From Bacteroidota bacterium (lineage in GTDB: Bacteria > Bacteroidota > Bacteroidia > Chitinophagales > Chitinophagaceae), in contig JAIUNV010000002.1 of the NCBI GenBank assembly GCA_020161435.1, positions 852,123 to 916,122 of the forward strand: DNA of 64,000 bases. The letters are read 5' to 3'. The notes under the pieces were generated by a model that saw only the letters and a program-made list of their open reading frames with translations, was not told the origin of the DNA and searched no databases. The translations under genes were made by a program, and so were the position numbers. Below are positions 33,401 to 41,446 of the stretch, piece after piece (positions within the stretch are counted from its first letter, which is position 1; each line of letters begins with the position of its first letter).

Positions 33401-36400
33401 GTAGCAGCCAACAATGGCCCGGTTTGCTCAGGCAACAACCTCAACCTCACTGCCATTTCATCTACTACGGGTGTAACATACAACTGGAGCGGCCCGGCCG
33501 GCTTTAGCAGCAATCAGCAAAACCTGGTCATCAACAATGCACAACTCAACCGTGCCGGTACTTATAGTGTTACGGCCATTCTCAATGGTTGCGTTTCTGC
33601 AGCAGCAAGCACAACAGTCGTCATCAATCAAACACCTGTACTCACAGCTGCTGCCAATAGCCCGGTGTGTGAAAACGGCACCATCCAACTCAATGGCACT
33701 GTGGCACCTACAGGTGGCATTGTGGTTTGGAGCGGCCCCAACGGGTTTAATGCCACCGGTCTCAACGCCAGCATTGCCAATGCTTCGCTGGCAGCCAGCG
33801 GCACCTATACTCTTACGAGTTCTTTAAACGGATGCCCGGCCACTCCCGCAACGGTCAACGTATTGGTGCGGCCAACACCTGGCATCACCAACACCGTTGT
33901 TACACAGCCCACCAGCTGTACCGTGGCCGATGGCAGCATTACCCTGCAAGGGTTGATCGCTTCCACTACTTATCAGGTCAACTATACTTTCAACGGCAAT
34001 CCGCAAACCCGCAACCTTACCGCCAACGCCAGTGGCCATGTGGTCATCAGCGGATTGGCACCCGGCAACTATACCAACATTCGGGTAACACTCAATGGTT
34101 GTGTGTCGAACAATGCGAATGATGCAACACTCGTAGCCCCCAACCCGCCACCGACGCCTGTAGCGGCCAACAATGGCCCCGTATGTACCGGCAGCAACCT
34201 GCAACTATCTGCCACGAGCACAGCTACGGGCATCACCTACAGCTGGACAGGTCCCAATGGTTTCAGCAGCAATCAGCAAAATCCGGTACTGAGCAACGTA
34301 ACCACCAACAACGCTGGTATCTACACCGTTACCATTACACAAAACGGTTGTGTATCTGCCCCGGCTACCACCTCCGTTGTGATTCAGGCTGCTGTGAGCA
34401 ACAATACCATTGCGGCCAATCAAAACATTTGCATCAACACTACACCAGCGCAGCTTACGGGTAGCACACCTGCAGGTGGTGGCGGTACCATGCTGTATGC
34501 CTGGGAAATGAGTACCGATGGCGGCAACAGCTGGCAAACCATCCCCGGCGCCAACAGCATTAATTACCAACCGGGCGTATTAACGCAAACCACCCGCTAC
34601 CGCAGAGTTGTCACCACATCGCTGTGTGCAGGCCCGCAAAGCAGCAACAGCAATACAATAACCGTTACAGTCAACCCCAATGCAGTGGCCGTGTTGAATG
34701 CCAACCAAACATTGGGTTGTGCTCCATTCATCTTAACGCCCAACAACATTTCGGTGCAGCACTTTGCTACCCGCAATGGCAGCTATCGCTGGTATGTCAA
34801 CAATGTATTGATTGGAAGCAGCCAAAGCTTCCCCGGCTATACCATCAGCGGCAGCGGACAAACCGTCACTATCAAAGTAGTAGCACAGAGTTTGTTTGGT
34901 TGCTTGTCTGATTCCGCAACTGTTAACATATCAACCTTTGCCGGCCCTACACCGTCATTTACCCTGAGTGATACCGTGGGTTGCGGGCCGTTCGATATTA
35001 CCATCAACAACACAACGGCCAACAGCAGCGCCTTTACCTACCGCTGGGATTTTGGCAACGGACAAACCAGCACCGCTGCACAGCCGGGCACCATTCGCTT
35101 TGCCATCAACCCCAACCGTGGGGATACCGTGTACACCGTTACACTCAAAGCCACTGCCGGTTGTGATACCATCGTGGCCACACAAAAAATCAGGGTTCGT
35201 GCAAGACCAAGAGCATTGTTTACACCCGACAAAAGCATTGGCTGCAGCCCTATGACCGTTACATTCAACAACAACAGCGCCGGCAGCAATGCCAGTTTCA
35301 TTTGGGATTTTGGTGATGGCTCACCACGCATTTCCAGCAATGCGCCAAGCCTTTCGCATACGTTTACCACAGGTGTGCTCGATACCTTCTTTGTTCGCCT
35401 CTTTGCCAGCAACGATTGCGGCACCGACACAGCCACTTTTGCCATTGTGGTCAATCCCAACCGCATCCGCCTCGACATGGCCGTGAATGGCAATGAACTC
35501 TTTGGTTGTGTGCAACACACCGTTCGGTTCATCAACAACACCACTGGTGCCAACCGCTTTGTATGGAATTTTGGTGATGGCTCTCCCATCCTCACCAGCA
35601 CCAAAGGGTTTGATACGCTGGTGCATGTGTACACCCAGCCGGGTACCTATACAGTTACGCTTGATGCCAGCAATGGTTGTAGTGATACCAGCACTACCGA
35701 AACCATTACCGTGGTGCAAGGACCCACCGTTTCCTTCACCGCAATGCCTGCACAAATCTGCATTGGTGATTCTGTAAGCATCACCAACACCAGCACCGAA
35801 TCGCTGGCATGGGCCTGGAGCTTTGGCGATGGCAGCAGCAGTAGCCTGCGCAATCCGGGTAAGCATTTGTACACGCAGGCAGGCAACTACCGCATTGTAT
35901 TGCGTGGCACCAAAATTTTCCCGCAGGGTTTTGGCTGTACCGATAGTGCAGTAGCCAACATACAAGTGCAGGCGCCTACGGGCAGCTTCCAATACCGCAG
36001 TGGTTATTACTGCCAAAACCAAAGCATACAACTGGAAGTACTCAACAGCAATGGCAACAGGTATATCTTCTATCCCGGCAATGGCGATAGCATCATCAGC
36101 AATGCCAGCAACGTTACCTATCGCTATACTGCTCCCGGCAGGTATGTTCCTTCGGTAAAAGTGTTTGCCGGCAATTGTACCATATTACTGCCCGGAACCG
36201 ATACAGTGTTTGTTGACCGTATCAAAGCCGGCTTCCGCTACAGCATCAATCAAAGCTGTGGCAGCACTACAATAAGCTTTACTGATACCAGCAGTGTATT
36301 TCTCGGCCGTGCACAAATCAGCTGGCGCTTTGGCGATGGCAGTACAGCCTCTTCCCCAACCGTCAACAAAACATTCCTGCAGGCGGGCACCTATCGGGTA

Positions 36401-37732
36401 GTAATGCGCATTACGGGCATCAGTGGTTGCGAAGACTCTGCCCTGCAAGTCATAGATGTGCCTGTACAACAGGTGCCTTCCATTGCCATACAAGGCGATA
36501 GCACCGCTTGTATCGGACAGCCATTTATGCTGCAAGCGATGAGCAATACTGTAGGTAATATTCAATACAACTGGAACTTTGGCAACAACCAGCAAGCTAC
36601 CGGCAGCACTGCCAGCACCCGCTATTTTACTGCAGGTACCGCTACAATCCGCATGATTGGCCGTACCGATTTTGGCTGCGCCGATACGGTGTACAAAACC
36701 ATCCGCATCAACCCCACACCTGTAGTGGTAGCCAGCAACGATGCGAAAATTTGTTTGGGACAGAGTACGACGCTGCAAGTTCGGGGTGCCAACAGTTATA
36801 CCTGGAGTCCGCAGCAATCGCTGAGTTGTAATGATTGCAGCAGCACCGTTGCTTCGCCCACACAAACCACGGCCTATGTGGTGACTGGCAGCAATGCTTT
36901 TGGTTGCAGCAATACAGACACCGTGCTGGTAACGGTGGTACAACCTTTCCAGGTAAGTGTATCGCCCAATGATACCATTTGCTTCCCGCAAAATGAATCG
37001 GCCCAACTGTTTGCCACTGGTGCCAAGCGTTATGTTTGGTCGCCTGCTGTGGGTTTGAATGCGAGCAATATTCCCAACCCCATTGCACGGCCAGCCAGCA
37101 CCACTGCATACACCGTGATTGGTTATGATGACGACAATTGCTTTACCGATACTGCTTTTGTAACAGTAGCGGTGGGCTACCTGCCCACACTGGAAGTGGG
37201 CACAGGTAGTCTTGTTGTTGCAGGTACTGCGGTTACCCACAATCCCATCATTACCAACGGGCCCATAAAGCGCTATACCTGGACACCAAACAAAGACCTG
37301 AGTTGCAATAACTGCCCCAATCCGGTGGCCACCATCAACAACAATATTTTGTATCGCCTCAGCATTGAAAACATTTACGGCTGTTTGGCAACAGACACGA
37401 TTAGCTACACGGTTCAGTGCAAGCAAAACGAACAAGTGTATGTACCCAATGCGTTCAGCCCCGATGGTGATGGGGTGAATGATGTATTGATGGTACGGGG
37501 CAAAGGCCTGAGCATGGTGAAATCCTTCATCATTTTCAACCGCTGGGGACAGGTGGTGTTTGAAGCGCAAAATTTTGCTGCCAACGATCCTACCGCAGGT
37601 TGGAATGGCATCATGAAAAACACGGGTAAAAAAGCAGCGCAGGATGTGTATGTGTATCGGGTGGAAACCATTTGCACAGCAGGCGGCACTTTTACCCAAA
37701 CCGGAAACGTTACCTTATTTTACATGCAATAA
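30476..37732 (+). CDS. Giant T9SS-type surface protein with PKD and Ig-like repeats
   Basis: A protein of about 2,418 residues, secreted and probably attached to the cell surface by the type IX system. From the ATG at 30476 it has a signal peptide ending AFAQ near residue 33. PKD-type domains follow at about 100-200. A segment of different base composition lies at about 205-511. Ig-like modules with conserved cysteines (two near-identical units begin AANNGPVC) fill about 520-1,400. A run of PKD domains with WDFG(N/D)G or WSFGDGS cores spans about 1,480-2,080. Last come CSPQQ-like propeller-type repeats and a C-terminal gliding-motility-associated domain (VPNAFSPDGDGVNDVL; FIIFNRWGQVVFEA; WNG; DVYVYRVE), the T9SS type B sorting signal. 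A PorP/SprF gene follows by 12 bases. An adhesin resembling SprB is likely; the ligand is unknown. Confidence 0.9.
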   Translation: MLLTFVFSSILPPLRTSVLICILVCYVSTAFAQPPGPADTIRSSFGFALCPGTSTQLSLNLPNGPANPGYLWQSAATLAGPWTTVSSIATATVSTPQWYRVSLIIGGNPIPYDTIQITQLPKTTPDFTFSPAGSCASVPVFFTNTTPGSGNTYAWSFGDPNSGGNNSSNATNPSHRFVGTVGNSTQNFPVKLVVTNSNGCKDSVTKTVNMLETPGTQLGGTGNRQYQGKTYFAICTNNSGTISVTNQSTTNNTNYKIIWGDNSTDFTSNSFATTSHLYAVGIYNLKFIVTGQNGCVDTTDYGVFVGSNPAVGLGNPGNTSICTGSSLTFPIFNTSQNTPGTIYTVTFNDGSNSQTFPHPAPASITHLFTKTSCGTTSGQFANSFSASITASNPCFQSSATVEPISVSDRPQPDIEVLPKDTVCVGVVQIRARLGSGKYVNGSNCDNGKVIWKIAPATGFTISAGSRGNDFGQNDPDLWQSGTENISVNFNTPGIYQITLRIGNPVCGFKDTVKTICVNPTPVAAMSLDQTEGCAPMVVNASSVGNQPLCGVIGYNWTVSYASVAGCVPSGSNYSLLNGTTLTSAAPRFQFNNPGRYRITLTTNFGNGACTSAPVFMDVLVKAKPAATLAFSNPICQNQSITPTAITNLCTSTNPATYAWSFPGGNPTGSTLASPGNVIYNTPGNYTVSLAVTNDCGTTTVSNPLTVNPAPDVTVPANVVVCAGQTVGPFTFSSTLAGTSFTWTNNNSSIGLAANGNGNIGSFTAINNGTAPVTATVTVRPVNTCNGPTQSFTITVNPRPLAPVVSNLNYCVGDAATPLTATALNGHSLNWYTVATGGTALGTAPTPTTSAPGTFTWWVSQTNSANGCEGPRSSITVTVRMVPVITITSSNPTTCGSSTGSITINGLTPLTSYTVSYTRNGAPVSTNTSSDVSGRIVLNLLNAAVYDQIRVATGGFCPSLPQGPISLSDPNPPAVPVAANNGPVCSGNNLNLTAISSTTGVTYNWSGPAGFSSNQQNLVINNAQLNRAGTYSVTAILNGCVSAAASTTVVINQTPVLTAAANSPVCENGTIQLNGTVAPTGGIVVWSGPNGFNATGLNASIANASLAASGTYTLTSSLNGCPATPATVNVLVRPTPGITNTVVTQPTSCTVADGSITLQGLIASTTYQVNYTFNGNPQTRNLTANASGHVVISGLAPGNYTNIRVTLNGCVSNNANDATLVAPNPPPTPVAANNGPVCTGSNLQLSATSTATGITYSWTGPNGFSSNQQNPVLSNVTTNNAGIYTVTITQNGCVSAPATTSVVIQAAVSNNTIAANQNICINTTPAQLTGSTPAGGGGTMLYAWEMSTDGGNSWQTIPGANSINYQPGVLTQTTRYRRVVTTSLCAGPQSSNSNTITVTVNPNAVAVLNANQTLGCAPFILTPNNISVQHFATRNGSYRWYVNNVLIGSSQSFPGYTISGSGQTVTIKVVAQSLFGCLSDSATVNISTFAGPTPSFTLSDTVGCGPFDITINNTTANSSAFTYRWDFGNGQTSTAAQPGTIRFAINPNRGDTVYTVTLKATAGCDTIVATQKIRVRARPRALFTPDKSIGCSPMTVTFNNNSAGSNASFIWDFGDGSPRISSNAPSLSHTFTTGVLDTFFVRLFASNDCGTDTATFAIVVNPNRIRLDMAVNGNELFGCVQHTVRFINNTTGANRFVWNFGDGSPILTSTKGFDTLVHVYTQPGTYTVTLDASNGCSDTSTTETITVVQGPTVSFTAMPAQICIGDSVSITNTSTESLAWAWSFGDGSSSSLRNPGKHLYTQAGNYRIVLRGTKIFPQGFGCTDSAVANIQVQAPTGSFQYRSGYYCQNQSIQLEVLNSNGNRYIFYPGNGDSIISNASNVTYRYTAPGRYVPSVKVFAGNCTILLPGTDTVFVDRIKAGFRYSINQSCGSTTISFTDTSSVFLGRAQISWRFGDGSTASSPTVNKTFLQAGTYRVVMRITGISGCEDSALQVIDVPVQQVPSIAIQGDSTACIGQPFMLQAMSNTVGNIQYNWNFGNNQQATGSTASTRYFTAGTATIRMIGRTDFGCADTVYKTIRINPTPVVVASNDAKICLGQSTTLQVRGANSYTWSPQQSLSCNDCSSTVASPTQTTAYVVTGSNAFGCSNTDTVLVTVVQPFQVSVSPNDTICFPQNESAQLFATGAKRYVWSPAVGLNASNIPNPIARPASTTAYTVIGYDDDNCFTDTAFVTVAVGYLPTLEVGTGSLVVAGTAVTHNPIITNGPIKRYTWTPNKDLSCNNCPNPVATINNNILYRLSIENIYGCLATDTISYTVQCKQNEQVYVPNAFSPDGDGVNDVLMVRGKGLSMVKSFIIFNRWGQVVFEAQNFAANDPTAGWNGIMKNTGKKAAQDVYVYRVETICTAGGTFTQTGNVTLFYMQ
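31090..32010 (+). other. Low-GC segment inside the giant surface-protein gene
   Basis: By hand count, four 60-base stretches in this segment (from 31141, 31201, 31621 and 31801) are 32-40% GC, whereas stretches from 33721 and 34021 are 58%. The reading frame is intact. The encoded modules, including a PKD-like unit with IIWGDNSTDFTSN, are rich in Asn, Thr and Ser. The shift at both edges suggests recombination with, or import of, foreign adhesin modules. Confidence 0.6.
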
Positions 37733-37744
37733 CAGCAGCCACAC

Positions 37745-38782
37745 ATGCGTACACTTTTCATACGACTACTGATGCTGCCACTGCTGTTGGCATCGGCGCC
37801 ACTGCTGGGGCAAGACATTCACTTTACCCAATTGTACGAATCGCCGTTTTTGCGCAATCCTTCGCTGGCGGGCATTTACAACGGGCAGCTGCGGGCATCG
37901 GCTGTGTTTCGCAACCAATGGCAAAGTGTAACGGTGCCGTACAAAACCATGGGTGCTGCGGTAGAATACAAACTCAATGGTTTGTGTGAAGATGATTTAG
38001 AAAACATCAACCTGGGCATACAGGTAATGCGGGATGAAGCCGGCGACAGCAAACTGCAACGGACGCAGCTACAGGCAGCCATCAGCTACCGCCGCAAACT
38101 CAGCAACCAACTCTACATAGCCGGCGGTTTTTTGGCGGGGCCGGTAAGCAGCAGCTTCGATCCTCGTGGCTTGAAATGGGACGATCAATTTGTCAATGGT
38201 GTGTTCGACCCAACACAACCAACACGGCAACCCATCATCAACTCTGGCAGAAATTATTTCGATTTGAGTGCCGGGCTTTCGCTCAATGGTGGTAACCAGT
38301 ACGCATCTATGCAATGGTATACAGGTGTGGCTTTGCACCACATCAACAAACCATCCGTTGGCTTTGGTGCTGCCAACAGTATTGATAGCAAACTGCCCAT
38401 GAAACTCACCCTGAGTGGCGGCTTGGCTACAGCCATCAATGATATGGATGACCGCATTATTTTTCATGCCGATGTGATTTGGCAGCAGCCACACAACGAA
38501 GTACTCATCAGTACCCTGTATAAAAAATGGCTGTACAACGAAACCGGCGAAAGCGACCAGGGCGTAAGCCTTACCATGGGTGCCATTTATCGTTGGGCCG
38601 ATGCGATTTGCCCCGTCATAAAACTCAACTTCAATCAGTGGAGTGTGGGGGCCAGTTATGATGCCAATATTTCAAAGCTCACCGTGGCTTCACAATTGCG
38701 GGGAGGCTTCGAATTTACTTTGCTCTACCGCATCATGGGTGGCGCCAGAGATTGCGTTCGTACGGGTTGCAAATTTGATTAG
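37745..38782 (+). CDS. PorP/SprF family type IX secretion-associated outer-membrane protein
   Basis: A 345-residue outer-membrane beta-barrel with a signal peptide at about 1-22 (LLMLPLLLASAPLLGQ). It opens with the family motif DIHFTQLYESPFLRNPSLAGIYNG, then FRNQWQSV and a series of amphipathic strands, ending FEFTLLYRIMG. PorP/SprF proteins bind or anchor T9SS substrates carrying the gliding-type C-terminal domain. The gene follows the giant protein by 12 bases, the standard pairing of an SprB-like adhesin and its SprF partner, and is surely in the same operon. The last residues, RDCVRTGCKFD, contain two cysteines of unknown role. Confidence 0.93.
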   Translation: MRTLFIRLLMLPLLLASAPLLGQDIHFTQLYESPFLRNPSLAGIYNGQLRASAVFRNQWQSVTVPYKTMGAAVEYKLNGLCEDDLENINLGIQVMRDEAGDSKLQRTQLQAAISYRRKLSNQLYIAGGFLAGPVSSSFDPRGLKWDDQFVNGVFDPTQPTRQPIINSGRNYFDLSAGLSLNGGNQYASMQWYTGVALHHINKPSVGFGAANSIDSKLPMKLTLSGGLATAINDMDDRIIFHADVIWQQPHNEVLISTLYKKWLYNETGESDQGVSLTMGAIYRWADAICPVIKLNFNQWSVGASYDANISKLTVASQLRGGFEFTLLYRIMGGARDCVRTGCKFD

Positions 38783-38798
38783 CGCTTCCAGGCATTAA

Positions 38799-38890
38799 AC
38801 CACCAAGACACAAGGATTGCACGATGAACACAATGTCAATTAACTCGAAAATACTTTGTGCCCTTTGCGCCTTCTTCGAGTCTTCGTGGT
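38799..38890. repeat. Long imperfect inverted repeat of the ACCACNAAGAC type
   Basis: The left arm, ACCACCAAGACACAAGG from 38799, and the complement of the right arm ending at 38890, ACCACGAAGACTCGAAG, are similar over roughly 35 bases. They flank a short AT-rich centre, so the RNA would form a long stem. A related single arm occurs at 45755-45783. This looks like a dispersed, MITE-like intergenic repeat. Confidence 0.55.
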
Positions 38891-38897
38891 CAAGTAT

Positions 38898-39548
38898 TTA
38901 CTGCAATGCCAGTCCTTTGTAATCTGGCACATGGCACAGTACTTTTTCAAACTGTGCAAACTCATGCACTTCATGCAGGGTAAGCAACACCACAGATGAC
39001 ATACCGGCCCTTTCAGCACTCTCCACTCCTTTGGGCGAATCTTCGTACACCACACAATGCTGTGGCGCCACCTGCAATGCCGCTGCACACTTGAGATAGG
39101 TTTCCGGGTCGGGCTTGCTTTGCTGCACATCATCGGCACTTACCAATGCATCGAAGTAGTGCCGGATGTGCAAATTGTCCAACACAAAATCGATATTGAA
39201 CATAATAGCGGCAGAACCAATGGCCATGCGGATTCCTTGCATTTTAGCGGCTTCCAGATAATCGCCCAAACCATCGAGCAGTTTCAGCTGCGGTTTAAAT
39301 GCGGCCTGATATGCTTCTTCTTTGGCATAGCTCATGGCTGTTTTTTCTGCAGCTGAAAAACGACCGGGGAAAATACGTTCCAGCAATTCATCATTCTTGC
39401 CATAGCACTGCAGTTTTACTTCTGCAAGGCTCAGCGCAGCGCCATGCGAACAAAGTATTTCATGCCATGCTTGTATATGATAATGCATGTCATCAATCAT
39501 GGTACCGTTCAAATCGAACAGGTAAGCTTTGGTATTGCTGGCGTTCAT
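38898..39548 (-). CDS. HAD-superfamily hydrolase, beta-phosphoglucomutase-like
   Basis: A cytoplasmic phosphatase or mutase of the HAD type, 216 residues from the ATG at 39548; the longer frame adds an unlikely leader. It has the nucleophile D12 in YLFDLNGTMIDD, an alpha-helical cap at about 20-85, motif II MAIGSAA, motif III KPDPETYLKCA and motif IV YEDSPKGVESAERAGM. The residue two after the nucleophile, normally the acid/base Asp, is N14, which could slow phosphoryl turnover or change specificity. It lies downstream of the arabinose genes on the same strand, but a terminator at 39590-39623 intervenes. Substrate is unknown; sugar phosphates are usual. Confidence 0.85.
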   Translation of the reverse strand: MNASNTKAYLFDLNGTMIDDMHYHIQAWHEILCSHGAALSLAEVKLQCYGKNDELLERIFPGRFSAAEKTAMSYAKEEAYQAAFKPQLKLLDGLGDYLEAAKMQGIRMAIGSAAIMFNIDFVLDNLHIRHYFDALVSADDVQQSKPDPETYLKCAAALQVAPQHCVVYEDSPKGVESAERAGMSSVVLLTLHEVHEFAQFEKVLCHVPDYKGLALQ

Positions 39549-39589
39549 AGTGGCGCAAAGAAAACAAGATGCAACCGCTCTACAAAACC

Positions 39590-39623
39590 ACAACGCCTGC
39601 CATCAGAAGACAGCAGGCGTTGT
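39590..39623 (-). terminator. Terminator at the end of the arabinose operon
   Basis: ACAACGCCTGC (39590-39600) and GCAGGCGTTGT (39613-39623) form a perfect 11-bp stem with a 12-base loop. On the minus strand GGTTTTG follows. It lies 23 bases after the stop of the sugar symporter gene. The T tract is short, so termination may be partial. Confidence 0.6.
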
Positions 39624-39645
39624 TGCATGTATTCAATCTACGTAT

Positions 39646-41364
39646 TTACCAGAGATAAGCATACAAGGCAGTAATGATGAGCAAAATGGCTACAATCATG
39701 ACTGTATGAATGGGCTGTACTTTGAACATGGCTTTATCCAGTACAAAGGCTTTTTGTTCGCCACCTTTGCCTACCAGGCTCAGTACAATCATCACCAGCA
39801 TGGTAAAGAAGAACGACCAGCCCATGTTGATTTGGAACGGAATTTCATAAGCCCCTTTACCATTCGGGAAAGCGGTGTACAGCAAGGTTTCTGTACCAAA
39901 AATATTGATGGCATAGCTGTTGAAGAATATTGCCAGCAAGAAACCGGTAAGCAAACCGGCCACGGCTGCAGTACCCGTAGTACGCTTCCAGAACATACCC
40001 AAAATAAACATGGCAAATACACCCGGACTAATGAAGCCGGTATATTTCTGAATGAAAGTAAAACCACCTTCGCCACCAATGCCCAACAGGTCTTTCCAGG
40101 TAAAGGCAATGGCCAATATCATAGCTACCAATACCGTTAATCGGCCAACCCAAACCTGTTTGTTTTCATCCGCTTCTTTGTTCAGGTATTTCTTGTACAC
40201 ATCCAACGTGAAGATGGTAGAAATGCTGTTGAGCTTACCCGCCAATGAGGCAACGATGGCAGCGGTTAAAGCCGCTACAGACAAGCCTTTCAGCCCTTCG
40301 GGCAAAAAGGCCAGCACAGAAGAATAGGCGGTGTCTTTTACACCATTAAAACCTTCGAGGCCGCCATTGCGATGCAACACATACGCTGCAATACCGGGCA
40401 ACATCACGATGATGGGCATCATCAGTTTGAGGAAGGCGGCAAACAAAATACCCGTACGGGCAGTTTTTAAATCTGCGCCCAAAGCACGTTGGGTAATGTA
40501 CTGGTTACAACCCCAGTAATTGAGGTTTACAATCCACTGTCCGGCAAAGTACATGGTGATGCCGGGCAGCAGCAGGTATTTGTTGATATAGTTTTGTGAA
40601 GCAGCATCGCCGGCAAGTGCCGCAGATACGGTGCCGGAATCTGGCTTCGACAAAATCATCTTGAAGTGATCGGGAGAATCTTTGAACAACATTTTCAAAC
40701 CGGCAATGGCATCATGACCCAAACCAAATGATTCACTCACTTTGGTAAGTGCCAGATAAGTAGTAGCCAAACCACCCAGAATAAGAACACCTACCTGCAA
40801 CACATCGGTAAAGCCAATCACCTTCATGCCACCAAGCGTAATGATGAGGCCCATTACAGCCAGTGCAATCATGATGAAATGCAAGTACTCACCACCCGCC
40901 AATCCATTGATGGCCACTGCACCGAGATACAAGATGGATGTAAGATTGACAAACACATACAAGAACAACCAAAATACCGCCATAATCAGCGCCACAGATT
41001 CATTGTACCGTGTTTTCAAAAACTGCGGCATGGTGTAAATCTTGTTTTTGAGATATACCGGCATAAACCAAACTGCAATGATGATAAGGGCAATAGCGGC
41101 TATCCATTCGTAGGCAGCCACCGCTGTACCTACAAAAAAGCCATCACCACTCATGCCAATAAATTGCTCCGCAGAAATATTGGAGGCAATGAGTGAAGCA
41201 CCAATGGCCCACCAGGTAAGCGAACCTTCTGCCAGAAAGAAATCATGCGTAGCAGAAGTTTCTTGTTTTTTCTTCTTGCGATAAATCATGTATCCATAGG
41301 CAGCCAGCAACACGAAGTAGATGCCGAACACTATGAAGTCAGTCATCACTAATTTGTTATTCAT
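39646..41364 (-). CDS. SGLT-type sodium/sugar symporter, probably for L-arabinose
   Basis: An inner-membrane importer of 572 residues with about 14 membrane segments. The motif GASLIASNISAEQFIGMSGDG at about 56-76 is close to that of the Vibrio sodium/galactose transporter and carries sodium and sugar contacts; NLNYWGCNQYITQRAL is another SGLT feature. It lies at the 3' end of the arabinose operon, 82 bases after araA, and most likely imports L-arabinose or small arabinosides released in the periplasm. Galactose transport cannot be ruled out. A terminator follows the gene. Confidence 0.9.
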   Translation of the reverse strand: MNNKLVMTDFIVFGIYFVLLAAYGYMIYRKKKKQETSATHDFFLAEGSLTWWAIGASLIASNISAEQFIGMSGDGFFVGTAVAAYEWIAAIALIIIAVWFMPVYLKNKIYTMPQFLKTRYNESVALIMAVFWLFLYVFVNLTSILYLGAVAINGLAGGEYLHFIMIALAVMGLIITLGGMKVIGFTDVLQVGVLILGGLATTYLALTKVSESFGLGHDAIAGLKMLFKDSPDHFKMILSKPDSGTVSAALAGDAASQNYINKYLLLPGITMYFAGQWIVNLNYWGCNQYITQRALGADLKTARTGILFAAFLKLMMPIIVMLPGIAAYVLHRNGGLEGFNGVKDTAYSSVLAFLPEGLKGLSVAALTAAIVASLAGKLNSISTIFTLDVYKKYLNKEADENKQVWVGRLTVLVAMILAIAFTWKDLLGIGGEGGFTFIQKYTGFISPGVFAMFILGMFWKRTTGTAAVAGLLTGFLLAIFFNSYAINIFGTETLLYTAFPNGKGAYEIPFQINMGWSFFFTMLVMIVLSLVGKGGEQKAFVLDKAMFKVQPIHTVMIVAILLIITALYAYLW

Positions 41365-41446
41365 AATCGTTGTAAAGGAAAGTGAGAAAAAAGTGAACCA
41401 CCAATGTTAGGGAAAATACCTTGCACAGATGGTTCTTTTAAAGGGG

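Noticed and set aside
33100..34400. CRISPR-like repeats
   Set aside because: The repeats are long, translated in frame and diverged by codon position; they are protein-domain duplications. There are no short direct repeats with regular spacers and no cas genes.
36185..37699. 504-codon minus-strand open frame opposite the giant surface-protein gene, and similar antisense frames at 33824-34204 and 35038-36031
   Set aside because: They lie entirely within a gene with clear PKD, Ig-like and sorting domains. Their sequence is the low-complexity His/Cys/Arg-rich type produced by antisense reading of GC-rich repeats.
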